From Apodemus sylvaticus (Eukaryota > Chordata > Mammalia > Rodentia > Muridae): a stretch of DNA of 64,000 nucleotides. Below the pieces are notes generated by a model. That model ran no database searches, was not told the origin of the DNA, and saw nothing but the letters and a program-made list of their open reading frames with translations. The DNA lies in assembly GCF_947179515.1 (NCBI RefSeq), contig NC_067495.1:84802160-84866159 (forward strand). Reading direction: 5' to 3'. This document shows positions 44,161 through 54,980 of this stretch, piece after piece (positions within the stretch are counted from its first letter, which is position 1; each line of letters opens with the position of its first letter). Made by a program: the position numbers and the translations under genes.

Positions 44161-44789
44161 GTCTAGGACTTATATTCTGCCCGTGAGCAGTTTTTACTTT
44201 TGATTTCTCCGACCACCTCAGCAGTCTCTGACTTCCAAAGAACATTTTCTCCCTCAGAGAGCTCAACTTGGAGCAGCTGGATAAATACCTCAGGTGCCGG
44301 CCTGCCCTCAGCGGAAGATTCTAAGGACCAAAGTGAAGGGAGCAGTCCACCCATAGGCTGTGACTGCGGACTTCAATTTTTTTTAAATTTTAAATTCAGG
44401 GGGCTTGTTTTGTTTCTGGCTTTTTCTAGGCATTTGCTTTTGAAACAAATCTTGAAGTTAGAGTGACTATTTGTCCCTCTAAATCTCATATCTCCTTTAA
44501 GAGGGTTATTTGCTCTCTGAAGCTATTATTTGGTGGAGAGAAGAAATTTTTCAGGGGCTCTTCTGCTGGCAGCTTTCTCCTCCAAATTGGCTTCCTCCCA
44601 GGAGGGTCTCTTAAAGACTGGATTAATTAATGGGATATCAGAGGGGGATAGGTCTGTCAGGAGCTTAGTATAAAGAGAAGACTAGGGAGTGGGTGGTGGG
44701 GCCCCAGACATGTCTATAATGCCCAAGGAAGGTTTTGAAGAATTCTTTTTAGGGGAAAGCAAGGTCATTGAAGCTGACTGAGACAAAGG
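44161..44789 (-). pseudogene. Degenerate ERV gag, downstream part
   Basis: Minus-strand sequence continuing from the gag matrix remnant. Short in-frame pieces such as LINPVFKRPSWEEA near 44590-44640 and Pro/Glu-rich runs fit gag, but stops and frame changes are frequent. The call leans on position. Confidence 0.4.
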
Positions 44790-45048
44790 TCAAAGGCAAT
44801 ATTCAGTGACCAACAAAAGCTGCTGTCTATCAGGGTCCTCGCTCATGCCTTCTACTACATCACGAATGAGTCCCCAGTAAGAGAAATCAGTTGCAGGAAC
44901 AGCATTGGGGCCCTGCCTGGTCAATTTTTCATTTAATTCTCGACCTATTTTTTGCCATATCTTTCTTTTTAACTCTAACTCCCCTTTCCCTGAGAGAAGC
45001 TTTCAGGTCTCTGATGAAGACCGCTTCGTTAGACAATTAATTGCCCAT
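44790..45048 (-). pseudogene. ERV gag matrix (N-terminal) remnant
   Basis: The start at 45048 reads Met-Gly (the myristoylation signal), then a stop at codon 4, then NEAVFIRDLKASLRERGVRV, which fits the first helices of a betaretroviral matrix protein. A shift of frame leads to IWQKIGRELNEKL and FSYWGLIRDVV, the later matrix helices, ending in a stop at 44790-44792. The shift comes with loss of the middle of the domain. Matrix normally brings Gag to the membrane; this copy is dead. Confidence 0.75.
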
Positions 45049-45071
45049 TTCTTTTGGGATGGAGAATGTCA

Positions 45072-45081
45072 ACTTACCGAG
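45072..45081 (-). promoter_or_regulatory. ERV leader splice-donor-like site
   Basis: The minus strand reads CTCG|GTAAGT between the primer-binding site and gag, the usual place of the major splice donor that makes env mRNA. Use is unproven. Confidence 0.5.
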
Positions 45082-45187
45082 GAATACTTTCTATCATGAG
45101 TGGTGAAAGTGCTTCCTCCAAATGGCATCTTTGCCGTGGAGGCCTTCTCCTTGGGTGGTTTCCATCCGGCGAAGGTTCATACCTTGA

Positions 45188-45207
45188 GCCCCACGTTTGA
45201 GACTCCA
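45188..45207 (-). promoter_or_regulatory. ERV primer-binding site, tRNA-Lys-like
   Basis: The minus strand reads TGGAGTCTCAAACGTGGGGC directly after the LTR end. Its last ten bases (AACGTGGGGC) match the site for tRNA-Lys1,2 used by type D betaretroviruses. The first half is eroded with a small insertion. Position next to the LTR supports the call. Confidence 0.6.
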
Positions 45208-45495
45208 CTTATCCCATCCCGTAGGAAGTAGTTATTTGGGGAGTTGAGGAGGACCAAGCCTGGAAGAGAAACAGGTGAGAAAAGAGAGAGATGCCAAGCA
45301 AAAAGGGTGTCCTGTCAAGGCCTCTTTAATGAAAGGCTGGACACCTGGTTTTGAATACATGTGAGAGGAATTAGGGAGGGGCTGAGGGGGAATGCTAAAG
45401 GCACAGAAAGAGGAAAGGTCATCAGGGCGGATGCTGACTGAGGCTTCTAGCAGCTTTTCTGGAATGCTGGTTATGTCTAGATAACCCCAGGTGTT
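45208..45495 (-). mobile_element. 5' LTR of the betaretrovirus-like ERV, truncated
   Basis: Same family as 28747-29166, alignable over about 280 bases (R, U5 and part of U3). About 140 bases of U3 are missing where an AT repeat begins at about 45500. Primer site and gag lie on its 3' side, so this is the 5' LTR. Confidence 0.82.
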
Positions 45496-45498
45496 ATC

Positions 45499-45835
<337 letters not shown>

Positions 45836-46110
45836 GATAAGTGGATATTAATTAGCCCAGAAGTCCTGAATACCCAAGGCACAAATCACATAACAAATGA
45901 CTCCCATGAAGAAGTATGGAGAGGGTCCTGATCCTGGAAAGGATTGATCTAGCATTGGAGCAGAATATAAAGACAGAGAAAAAGGAGGGAGGTGATTGGA
46001 GAATGGAGGGAGAGAAGAAGGTTTATGGGACATATGCGGAGGGGGGATCTGGGAAAGGGGAAATCATTTGGAATGTAAACAAAGAATATAGAAAATAAAA
46101 ATATTATTAA
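45836..46110 (+). mobile_element. L1 3' UTR fragment
   Basis: Starts at the ORF2 end (GATAAGTGGATATTAATTAG) and runs through the 3' UTR to GGGGAAATCATTTGGAATGT and an A-rich tail. A 60-codon open frame here is not a gene. Confidence 0.82.
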
Positions 46111-46576
46111 GAATTTTAATGAATTATTTTATTGATTTACATGGCAAATGTTGCCCTTCTCAAGGTTTGCCTGCTTGGAGTTCTTCACCCCATACCTTCA
46201 TTGTCTCTGTGTAGGTGACCCCCTACCCCATGCCAGTCATCCCTCTTCTCTAGAGTATCAAGTCTTTATTGAGAATTTTGGCATCAATATTTAGCTGTAT
46301 TGAGCTACAAATTTCTTTATCTTTCCTTTCTGATGCTTGTGTTTGGGAGTTATTTTCAGAATGATAATTGTATTATAAAAAGAAATCAAATTCCTGAACA
46401 CAGATTGTTTTGGTGAGTTTTGGCAGATTTTTAATTGCTACATTTCTTTACTAGAATTGAATTTATTTAAATTGCTTATGTCATCTTGCTTCAGCTTTGG
46501 TAGTTCCTAAATTGAGAAATTCTTCCATTTCTTCTATGTGGCCAAGGATATTGATGTTAAAACTATTCCTTTAATA
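46111..46576 (-). mobile_element. Older L1 fragments, 3' UTR and ORF2
   Basis: TTTTATTGATTTACATGGCA (46128-46147) looks like the complement of an old L1 3' end. From about 46262, TTATTGAGAATTTTGGCATC resembles the reverse-transcriptase region. Probably two different old copies. Confidence 0.5.
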
Positions 46577-46789
46577 GGGCTGGAGATGGCCCATTGGTTA
46601 AGAGTACTGGTTGTTTTTCCAGAGGACTGGTATTCAATTCATAGCACCCACATAGCAGGTAAATACTATTAGTAATTCATGTTCAAAGGAATCCAACACC
46701 ATCACAAATATATACAGGCAGAGAAAACAATAATGCACATAAAATAAAAACAAATAAATTGTTCAAAATAAGAATCCTTAAAAACTATG
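46577..46789 (+). repeat. B2 SINE
   Basis: tRNA-derived head with GGCTGGAGATGGCC (A box region) and a GTATTCAATTCA B-box region, the AGAGTACTGGTTGTTTTTCC and CCAGAGGACTGG blocks, and an A-rich tail with CATAAAATAAAAACAAATAA. It is about 200 bases, normal B2 length, and diverged. Confidence 0.88.
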
Positions 46790-46913
46790 TCTTTATGATT
46801 CTCTGAATTTTCTCTGTGTTTATTATGATGGTCTCATTTTCACCTTCCACTGCATCAATTTGAGTAATCTCGTCTTTTGTTAAATCCAGTAAAGGTTTGT
46901 CAAATGGAAGTAC

Positions 46914-47452
46914 ATTTTATTTATTATTCTTTAATCTTTTCTTACAGTCCACTATCTCTCTCCAGGTCCTCCCTTTGACCATCTCTCATCCACTACCACC
47001 TTGTTCCCCTTCTCCAAGATGATGTCACCACCCCACCCCCACTCCCACCCACTAGAACTCCCCACTCCTTGGAGCTTCAAGTCTTTCCATAGTTAGATTC
47101 CTCTTCTCTTACTGAGGTCAAACCAGGCAATCCTCTGCTATATATGTGTTGGGGGCCTCATATCAGCTGATGTATGCTGTCTGGTTTAGGAAATTTGCCC
47201 CATGCCAATGCGTTTGAGGTTCTTTCCTACTTTTTCATTTATTATATTTTGTGTATATGGTTATATGTTGAGGTTCTTGATCCCCTTGGACTTGGGCTTT
47301 GTGCAAGTTGACAAAAATGGTTCTGTCTTCATTTTTTCTGCATTCAAAAATATAGAATGCTTCATGAATTTCTCTTTTATCCTTAGGAAGAGGCAATGCT
47401 AATCTTCTCTGTATCATTGCAATTTTAGTATATGCTTTGTAAAAGCAAGCAC
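46914..47452 (-). mobile_element. U6 snRNA-L1 chimeric retrocopy
   Basis: On the minus strand a full-length U6 copy (47452-47346) is fused at its terminal T run to L1 ORF2 sequence in the same orientation (about 47345-47205). After an internal deletion comes an L1 3' UTR, ending in an AATAAATAAAA tail near 46914. Flanks TGGAAGTAC (46905-46913) and TGGAATAAC (47453-47461) look like an eroded nine-base target duplication enclosing the whole chimera. Such chimeras form when L1 reverse transcription passes from L1 RNA to U6 RNA, by template jump or on a ligated RNA. Confidence 0.87.
47346..47452 (-). pseudogene. U6 snRNA pseudogene (5' half of the chimera)
   Basis: 107 bases, the exact length of U6 and without gaps. 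It keeps GCATATACTAAAATTG, the invariant block ATACAGAGAAGATTAGCAT with the ACAGAGA box, AAGGAT and the 3' TTTTT. The 5' stem-loop and 3' half carry many substitutions. There is no TATA box about 25 bases upstream, so it is not a working polymerase III gene. Confidence 0.93.
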
Positions 47453-47461
47453 TGGAATAAC

Positions 47462-47820
47462 TTCATGATGCAAGCTTCTGCATAATCAAGGAAACAATAA
47501 ATAACATGAACAAGTATCTAATATACTGACAATAACTATTAGTAAAGTATAGGTAATAATTTCTTAATAGCAAAGTTACATAAAGAGCTCATACAAGAAA
47601 ATTTCAATAGACCTCTAAGTATGTGAAAGGGACAAAAAATTCTGCATTATTTTCAAAGAATACATTAAGTCTTTTTGATACATAAAATTTGCTAAAAATA
47701 ACAAACCTTTAGACAAATGTAATTCAAATCATAATTAGATATCAAATCATATTTCTATAGTATCCGACAGAGGATAACATGTTGGCTGGAGTACAGAATA
47801 ACATAGAATTATTCACACTG
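47462..47820. other. AT-rich stretch without recognisable feature
   Basis: No repeat or exon recognised between the U6-L1 chimera and the AAAT microsatellite. Confidence 0.4.
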
Positions 47821-47824
47821 CTTG

Positions 47825-47827
47825 TAA

Positions 47828-47870
<43 letters not shown>

Positions 47871-47920
47871 ACCATTAAATAAATAAATAAATAAATAAAT
47901 AGATAAATAAATAAATAATA
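47825..47920. repeat. AAAT microsatellite
   Basis: Two blocks of TAAA/AAAT units separated by CCATTAAA. The minus-strand 88-codon frame across it is an artefact. Confidence 0.95.
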
Positions 47921-47924
47921 TGGA

Positions 47925-48023
47925 AAAAGTATGAAGGTTTATCAAGAGACCAAACATATGTTCCAGCAATTCCACTGATTCTTGCCATATTCCCAAAGGA
48001 CATTGCATCCTATTCCACAGATA

Positions 48024-48062
<39 letters not shown>

Positions 48063-48160
48063 TGGAATACTATTCAGAAACAAGGAAAATACCTAAAATT
48101 ACAACTTTTGCAGGTAAATTGGTGGAATTATTAGATATTAAATTAAGAGACATCTATATC
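47925..48160 (+). mobile_element. Old L1 ORF2 end
   Basis: CCAGCAATTCCACTGATTCT and, after a CA repeat (48029-48060), GTGGAATACTATTCAGAAAC match the ORF2 end found in the other L1s. Eroded. Confidence 0.65.
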
Positions 48161-48778
48161 AGGCTCCGGTCAGCAAGCACTTCTTGGTATCAGCAATAGT
48201 GTCTATGTTAGGTGTCTTCAGATGGGAAGGATCCCAAGGTGGTTCAGTCTCTGGATGGCCTTTCCTTCTATCTCTGCTCCACTCTTTTTCCCTGTATTTC
48301 CTTTAGACAGGAACAATTCTAAGTTATTATTATTTTTTTTTTTGTGTGATTGGTGAGTGGTACCATCCCTCAAACAGCTGCCATGTCTAAACTCTGGATA
48401 TGGTCTCTACATCTTCTATCTCTCCTTTGTTGGGTATTTCAGCTAAGAGCATCCCTGTTGGGTTCTGGGAGCCTCTTGATTTCCTGCCATCTAGAGCTTT
48501 CTGGTAGCTAGCCCCAGTTCCTGATCCCACCTTGCTAAATACCTCTGTTCAATTTCCTAACCCTTTGTACATCTCATTTTTCTCCTCCCACACCTGATCC
48601 TGGCCCCCTTTTCCCCTCCCTCTCCTCTCTTCCTCCTAAGTCCCTTCCTCCCTCTACCTTTTATGATTATTTTGTTCCCCCTTCTAAGTAGGACTGAAGC
48701 ATCTACACTTTGATCTTCCTTCTTGTTCAGCTTCATATAGTCTGTCAGTTGTATCATGGGTATTCCAAGCTTTATCTG
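48161..48778 (-). mobile_element. Lx-like L1 3' UTR
   Basis: The complement of an old L1 3' UTR: the blocks TCTGCTCCACTCTTTTTCCC and ATTTTGTTCCCCCTTCTAAG match those at 15180-15235. It ends near the ORF2 stop region (TATCATGGGTATTCCAAGC). Confidence 0.72.
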
Positions 48779-49284
48779 TAACTGGAAATGTAAATAATTA
48801 ATAAAGAACCTCCCTGACAACTCTCCCTGGCAGTGCACCAGACAAAGCTTCAAATTCTGTCAGGGTCCCACTCCACATGGGCCAAGCTTCCTGGCAGTCC
48901 TGCCTGCCTGACCATCTCTCCAGAGGAGGTCCTAGGCTACAGGAGCAGTTCCCATTGTTTATCTCACTTCTACCCATTGCCCACTCATTCCAATTACCCA
49001 GTAAAATATGACTCTTAAACTTAAATAGTTAACTGATTATATTTTTGTACTTTAAAATCCCAGTTACAAGATGTCAATTTACAATGAGAAAAGTTGCATC
49101 CCCATTTCTAACCTTTAGGTAAGTTTACTTCTTTTTCTATCCTGGCACATGTCTCTCTGCTCTCTCCCTCCAGCTTGTGCATCTCTCTGCCTCTCCTCCT
49201 CTAGCTCCTCCTCTCTTCCTTGTCTCTCCCCTCCAATCACTGGCCTCTCACTGCCTCAATAGGAGTGGATAGGAAATATCTTGA
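48779..49284. other. Unidentified segment
   Basis: Pyrimidine-rich in its second half (49150-49250) and contains AATAATTAATAAAG near 48795. It could be an LTR or L1 5' region, but no match is certain. No gene seen. Confidence 0.3.
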
Positions 49285-49487
49285 AACACATAATATCCAC
49301 TCATCAGTGAGTACATACCATGTGTGTTCTTTTGTGAATGTGTTACCTCACTCAGGATGCTATTTTCTAGTTCCATCCACTTGCCTACAAATTTCATAAA
49401 GTCATTGTTTTTAATAGCTGAGTAGTACTTCGTTGTGTAAAGAAGTAATTTTTTAATAGCTGAGTAATACTCCATTGCATAAATGTA
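49285..49487 (-). mobile_element. L1 inverted 5' segment (ORF2 end)
   Basis: The complement of the ORF2 end, with landmarks ATATCCACTCATCAGTGAGT near 49292 and GAGTAATACTCCATTGC near 49462. It contains a duplicated block of about 40 bases (TTTTTAATAGCTGAGTA occurs near 49409 and 49452). It abuts a plus-strand L1 3' UTR at 49488 and is probably one twin-primed insertion with it. Confidence 0.7.
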
Positions 49488-49675
49488 TCCTGAGAGGCTC
49501 TGCTAGAACCTGACAAATACAGATGTGGATGCTTGTAGTCAGATATCAGACTGAGTACTGAGAAACAAATGGAAGAGTTAGGGGATCCGAAATGGTTTGC
49601 AACCCCAGAGGAAGAACAATAATATCAACCAACCACACAGACCACCAGAGCTCCCAGGGACTAAACCACCACCAC

Positions 49676-49727
<52 letters not shown>

Positions 49728-50010
49728 ACACATGGAGGGTTCCATGGCTCCCTCTGAATATATAGCAGAGGATTGTCTTATCTGGCATCAGTGGGAGTGA
49801 AGGCCCTTGGTTCTGTGAAGGCTTGGTGGCCCAGGATAGGGGGATAGGGGGATGCTAGGGAAGTGAGGTAGGAGAGGTTGGGTGGGTGGGGAAACACACT
49901 AATAGAAGCAGGGGGTGGAGATGGGTTAGGGGTTTTGCAGACGGGAAATTCAGAAGGCAAAAAACATTTGAAATATAAATAAATAAAATAACCAAGAAAA
50001 ATAGTAAAAT
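49488..50010 (+). mobile_element. Lx-like L1 3' UTR with internal A49 run
   Basis: Plus-strand 3' UTR from CCTGAGAGGCTCTGCTAGAA to GAAATATAAATAAATAAAAT. The block CAGAGCTCCCAGGGACTAAA is followed by ACCACCACC and a 49-base A run (49677-49725) before the UTR resumes at CTACACATGGAGGG. The true tail is at about 49975-50010. Confidence 0.8.
49677..49725. repeat. A homopolymer, 49 bases, inside an L1 3' UTR
   Basis: At this position the related copy near 59189-59205 reads ACCACCAACCAAAGAATACACATGG. The short CAAAG site has expanded here to 49 A. Confidence 0.97.
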
Positions 50011-51504
50011 ATTAAATTGATTGAGCTAAACCATCCTTAGGAATACAAATTTCACATGAATGTTTTTATCTGTGGTGTCTAACTCTGAATCTTCATATGT
50101 ATGGATATAATTTGAAGTAATCACAGACACTGGAACATTAAAAGGGATTTTGGGGTATTACTGGAGAGAGAAACAGTAGGATACAAGTCTTATAAGGGAA
50201 GAAATGGGGAAATTTTGTCTTGATTAAATAAGGTGTATGAACTCCATACTAAAGCAAACATAATGGAAGAGAAAACATAACAGCATGAATGCTTTAGAAT
50301 GTTATAAGCAAATATTATTTTTATATAGTTAAAATTGAATTGAATATATATGTGCACATATATACATTGTTATACTGCTTAAATGAAGTTGTGTCATCTT
50401 AGCTAACAATGCTCACTGTGTATTAGCTCATAAAACAACCAATACATGTTAATGTCACTTTTATTTCCTTAGATGAAATGATGAGATGAGAGCCTTATCT
50501 AAGCTATGTGAATAGAAAAGTTAGAGTAAGCCAATAGTATTTCCTTATCTGTTCTAACTATCTGTAGGCATAGGATTGGATTTTCTAACCTCTGTATAAT
50601 CCGATCTTCTAAACAGACTTACTCTTCTGGCACTTCTCTGCTTCAGACTGAGTTGCTTTTCCGCAATTGCTGGACAGGTGTCAGGCTGTAGGGAAGCTAT
50701 GGGATACTGCTTTAGGGGCGGGGAAGTACAGTGTGAGGTGCAGGAAAGCCAGAGCTGGCTTGGGGGTCACCAGACCTGCATGAGGCTGGGACTGTCTCAT
50801 TCTCAGGCTCTCAGACATCCAGGCTCTACTAGATGTCATGGATGAGCTGAGAAAGGAGTATAGGCCTGCAGGTTAGACCAGTGCGGAAGGAGAAAAGAAT
50901 GGTTCTGTCTGGTCCCTTGGGGGAGTTCTTAGCTTGGTTGGCATCAGTCTTGGGCTTGGTGGTAACCTTGCCTGGGATCACAGAGAAGCCTTCTATAGGA
51001 GGTTAGAAGGTAGGTCCTTAGGAGAAGGCTTTCTCCATAGCTCCCCATGGCAGATCCCAATGAAAAGAAGCAGTCCAAAGTTTTAGGACATTTATTGTAG
51101 TAGAGGAAAGTGGGTGAGTAAACCATACTACACTTCCCAGAGTGGGCCTGAGATTAAATCCTTTTGCAGGGAGGAGTGTCTGGGAAAGCTTATTGGCTAC
51201 GTCTTCTAGTCTTTTCGGTGCCTTATTCAATTTTTAAAGGAACATAATTTTAATGCATAGAAAAACATGGAGGAAACTAAATATATAGAATAAAATATAT
51301 CAGTCCTAAAATGAAAATGCTGTACGATTCTAATTATTTGAAATATCTGATACTGTTAATTCAGAAACAGGAACTATGACTGGAGATTATCATATTAACA
51401 GAAATATCTCAGAAAGACAAATATCACTTGTCTCACTTTATGATTTCCAGAATTTATACAGGAATTTATAATCTTACCACTTAATAAGAGACAACATAGA
51501 AGTG
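50011..51504. other. No gene seen; possible LTR-like part near 50640-51200
   Basis: The first 600 bases are AT-rich and unique-looking. From about 50640 base composition rises, and GGACATTTATTGTAGTAG near 51088 (complement holds AATAAATG) could be the poly(A) region of a minus-strand LTR. I cannot define its ends or family, and a solitary unknown repeat is equally possible. Confidence 0.25.
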
Positions 51505-51775
51505 TAGGTGACTGAAGAGAGGGCTCAATGTTTCAGAGTGCTTACTCTTTTTGCCAAAGAGAACCATTTGGTTCCCAGAAACTATATAGCTGCTGTAGTC
51601 TGTATAGCAATGTAGTCTGTATAGCAATATATATAATCCAATAGTCTGTAACTTCAGTTCCTTCTAATATAAAACCCCTGTTTCACCTCTGCAGGAGCCA
51701 GGCACACACAGGGTACATATAACCTCATGTAGGTGCAAACATACATATAAATGAAAACATAAAAAGAAAGTATAA
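51505..51775 (+). repeat. B2/B3 SINE, old
   Basis: GACTGAAGAGAGGGCTCAAT, AGAGTGCTTACTC, GGTTCCCAGAA and CTGTAACTTCAGTTCC follow the order of a B3/B2 SINE, with an A-rich end near 51760. A 17-base block, TGTAGTCTGTATAGCAA, is tandemly duplicated inside it (about 51594-51627). Confidence 0.7.
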
Positions 51776-51974
51776 GTGAGGTAATCTTGAGGAAATAAGT
51801 TGACCAGTGTAAGAGGCTTGTATGAAAGATAAAATGGCTAAAGTAATAATATGTTTGAATGAAAATACATTTATGAGGCTCATCAATGTATACAATGAAT
51901 ATAAGCCAATTTATATATATATATTTACTTCCTGTTTTCCTAAACATAGACGTACATCTAATATCAGAACTCAG

Positions 51975-52065
51975 GATGTAGAAGCAGGACTATCATGAAC
52001 TTGAGACCTTATCATACACAGGGCCCTAAATTTGATCCACAGCACTGGAAGAAAATGAGGGAAAA
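51975..52065 (+). repeat. B4/ID-type SINE fragment
   Basis: GCAGGACTATCATGAACTTGAGACC followed by CACAGGGCCCTAAATTTGAT and CCACAGCACTGG matches the B1-like plus ID-like join of a B4 SINE. Confidence 0.55.
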
Positions 52066-53790
52066 TGAAATTTAAATGGTAGATGAAGCGTTTGTTATAA
52101 AGTGAAATGATATTTCAGCAGGTTAGATTTACACACACACATACACACACACACATAATGGAAAAGTACATATTTAGAAAACTAAGAATTGGGAATTAAT
52201 TATATATGTAAAAATGGAGGGGCAGATGGGGGAAGTATTAATGTTGAAGATGTAAGAAATATGCTTGGTATTATGAATTTATCGAGTAGAGTAAATGAAG
52301 GACAATTATTGACATGGGAAATATCCATTGTAGACATAGATTTGGCACTACTTGTGGACTCTGATTTTAAAAGAACTCTTATTGTTTGCCACACTGGTTT
52401 GACCTTATGGCCTCACACCTGCTAATAAAATACTATGGTTCTGATCCAAATCACTAGCCCTTTAATTAAATTAATTTTTTATAAAAATTTAATTTTATAA
52501 AAAAAATTGAGATTGTCTAAGTTGCTTGTGTTGAAATCGAACTTGCAATCTTCCTGCCTTAACTTCAAGAGTATCTGGGACAAAAATTTGGCTTTACCTT
52601 ATCCCTTGAGTGCCTAAAGAAAAAAACACACATTTTTCTCTAATACACATGATTTATCAGAGTGAATATACAATGGAATTACCTCAGCCAGTTAATTAGA
52701 GCCATATAATTTTGAGACATTTGCATAATTAAATGGTAAACTGCATTACTCACTTTGAGATACTCTACAGAAATGTACAATTGATTACCTATGTTTAACA
52801 TTGTTTGATTGTTTACATGGATTGTCCATCATAACCAGACAAAACTATTTCTTCTTAGTTATAGGAGAAATTGGGACCCAGAAGTATACAGCAACAGTGT
52901 TCATTTTTGTAAAATCAAGAAAACCTGGTATACTGTGTGATCTGTGAAGCACTTATGGTGTTGATTTTTTTAATATTATGTGACAAAGCATTTTCAACAT
53001 ATGTTTTTATATATGAGAAACAACTTATAAAATATCATATTTTCAACAATTAAGTTGAAACTAACAGTGTTATTTCACTCTTTCTTTTAGCATATAAAGC
53101 TACCTAGACGTGAATCCTAGACAGTAGCATGATTTCACCTCTATTGGAAGTTTCATCACTAGTTATAAAATAAATGATAGCATTTTTATCTTTCTTTTAG
53201 GAGTTTGTTTTAGAGGGGCTTAGTGGAATAATTTTGGGGTAGGGGTTATATAGAAGAAGTGGAGGGGACTGAATCTAAAGTAGAGATATATTGTATGAGT
53301 CAAAAGCTTAGTGCTAAATATAAACTATGGCCAATTCTAGATACTTTGTGTCATAAATAAAAAAAAAAAATTCAACGCCAAAATGTTTTGACACATTGAT
53401 AGCATCCGGAACCAAAATAGAAGATATGACAGATTTCAGAGGTGAGACTGAGACATGAGTAACAATTTGAAGTACAGAGAAAAAAAGATAACTGGAAACT
53501 AATAACTTGCACAAATAAATGCATTGATAATGAAGTTTATATTGGAACAATTAGATCACTGATCAACTGTTGAAAGACAAGAATAGTATACAAAATTTGC
53601 ATAAATAAATTAGGCAACTATTGCATTTATTTGAAACAGATTCCTAAACCATGACATTTTATATACATAATGAGTAACCCTGTGATGTTTTATTGAATTA
53701 CTGATGTGCAGTATTTAACAAGGTTAAATATATGTATCATATAGGCTAAATATTTTCAATTTTTTTTTCTATCTTTTATAAATGGATAGT
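52066..53790. other. AT-rich unique-looking sequence, no gene seen
   Basis: Contains a CA repeat at 52132-52157. A plus-strand frame of 78 codons at 52189-52425 is also open in part on the other strand and has no recognisable domain. No splice-flanked exon is evident. Confidence 0.4.
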
Positions 53791-53794
53791 ATTT

Positions 53795-54012
53795 AATTTA
53801 TTTTATGTTTGGCCTGTAAGTATGTGGAGATAATGTGTGTGACTGGTATCTGTAGAGACCAGTAGATGTTGCTATTTCCATTATAAACAAGAGACTTTGT
53901 TCACCACAATTTCAAATAATGGTGAACTGCAATTTGTATGCTAGGAATTGAACCCAAGTCTTCTGTAAGCACAGCAAATGCTTTTACTGAATGAACAAGC
54001 TCTCTAGCCCTA
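53795..54012 (-). repeat. B3/B2-type SINE, old
   Basis: The complement of a tRNA-derived SINE: TGCTAGGAATTGAACCCAAG, TTCTGTAAGCACAGCAAATG and AACAAGCTCTCTAGCCC are the B-box and head regions read backwards. Confidence 0.75.
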
Positions 54013-54139
54013 CTTCCTAGTGTTACCCCTTAATACTTTTTTGTTTGCTTACTTCGAGTCCATGAAAACTTCTAATTTCCTATGTTTAATATTATTATTT
54101 CCTATTTATTAATTAATTAATTTATGTGTTTATGTTCTT

Positions 54140-54280
54140 AAGTAGTCCAGAAGGACCTTGAACTCACATTCATTCTGCCTCTGCCTCTCTGGCACAGGAA
54201 TTTCAGCAATACAGTTGTATGTTTGTTAGGGACTCAATGTGGTGTCAGGGCTTTGTGTGTGCTAAATAACTACTCTACTG
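54140..54280 (-). repeat. B4-type SINE, old
   Basis: AGAAGGACCTTGAACTCACA with CTGCCTCTGCCTCTCTGGCA (B1-like part, complement), then GTGTGTGCTAAATAACTACTC (ID-like part, complement). Confidence 0.6.
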
Positions 54281-54427
54281 GCTGGATGGTGGTGGTGCAC
54301 ACCTTTAATTCCAGTGCTTGGGAGGCAGAGGCAGGTTGATTTCTGAGTTTGAGGCCAGCCTGGTCTACAGAGTGAGTTCCAGGACAGCCAGGACTACACA
54401 GGAAACCATTTCTTAAAAAAAAAAATA
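54281..54427 (+). repeat. B1 SINE
   Basis: GGTGGTGCACACCTTTAATT, CTTGGGAGGCAGAGGCAGG and GAGGCCAGCCTGGTCTACAG, with an A tail at 54415-54427. Inserted against the preceding minus-strand SINE. Confidence 0.93.
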
Positions 54428-54606
54428 TCCTAATGACATATGTATTCAGTACTTTAGCAAATGTTTAATATGATCTTTCCTATTCAGATCTAATTATAAT
54501 AAATCTGAAAATTAACTCAAAAATTTTGCTTTACAAATTGTTTTGTTTCTTTTATTGTCCATAAACTGAAATGAGGATATTTTATAAGGATTAAATAACT
54601 TCCTTG

Positions 54607-54757
54607 AAGCTGGATGTTGGTGTCACATGCCTTTAATCCCAGCACTCACGGGGCATAAGTTAGAGAGACCTCTGAATTTGTGGCCAACCTGGTCTACAGA
54701 GCAAGTTCTAGGACACCTAGGACTGCATAGAGAAGTTGTGTCTTGAAAAAAACCAAA
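54607..54757 (+). repeat. B1 SINE, diverged
   Basis: ACATGCCTTTAATCCCAGCA, GGCCAACCTGGTCTACAGAG and GGACTGCATAGAGAAGTTGT are eroded B1 blocks, with an A-rich end before a short ATC/ATA-rich run. Confidence 0.85.
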
Positions 54758-54980
54758 ATTATCATAAAAACATCATCACTATCAATAATAATAATACCAA
54801 CAATATTAATGATAATATTCTTTTCTTATCAAATTAATGTACCAATTATAATCATGCTTAGTATAACATATCACAAAAGTTCACTCATTTTACTTAATAA
54901 ACAATATTTTAAAAATAGTTCGCATCAGTCATAGCTTTCTAGGTCAATGAAGTTTAAACTAGCAAAAAAAAAAAAAAAAC

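Noticed and set aside
47346..47452. Functional U6 gene
   Set aside because: Many substitutions in stem regions, no upstream TATA box, and fused to L1 as a retrocopy.
47820..48060. Clustered repeats suggestive of a CRISPR-like array
   Set aside because: Simple AAAT and CA microsatellites without spacers, in a mammalian genome.
52189..52425. 78-codon open frame in unique sequence, possible small gene
   Set aside because: No domain, no splice context, the antisense is also open, and length is within chance for this composition.
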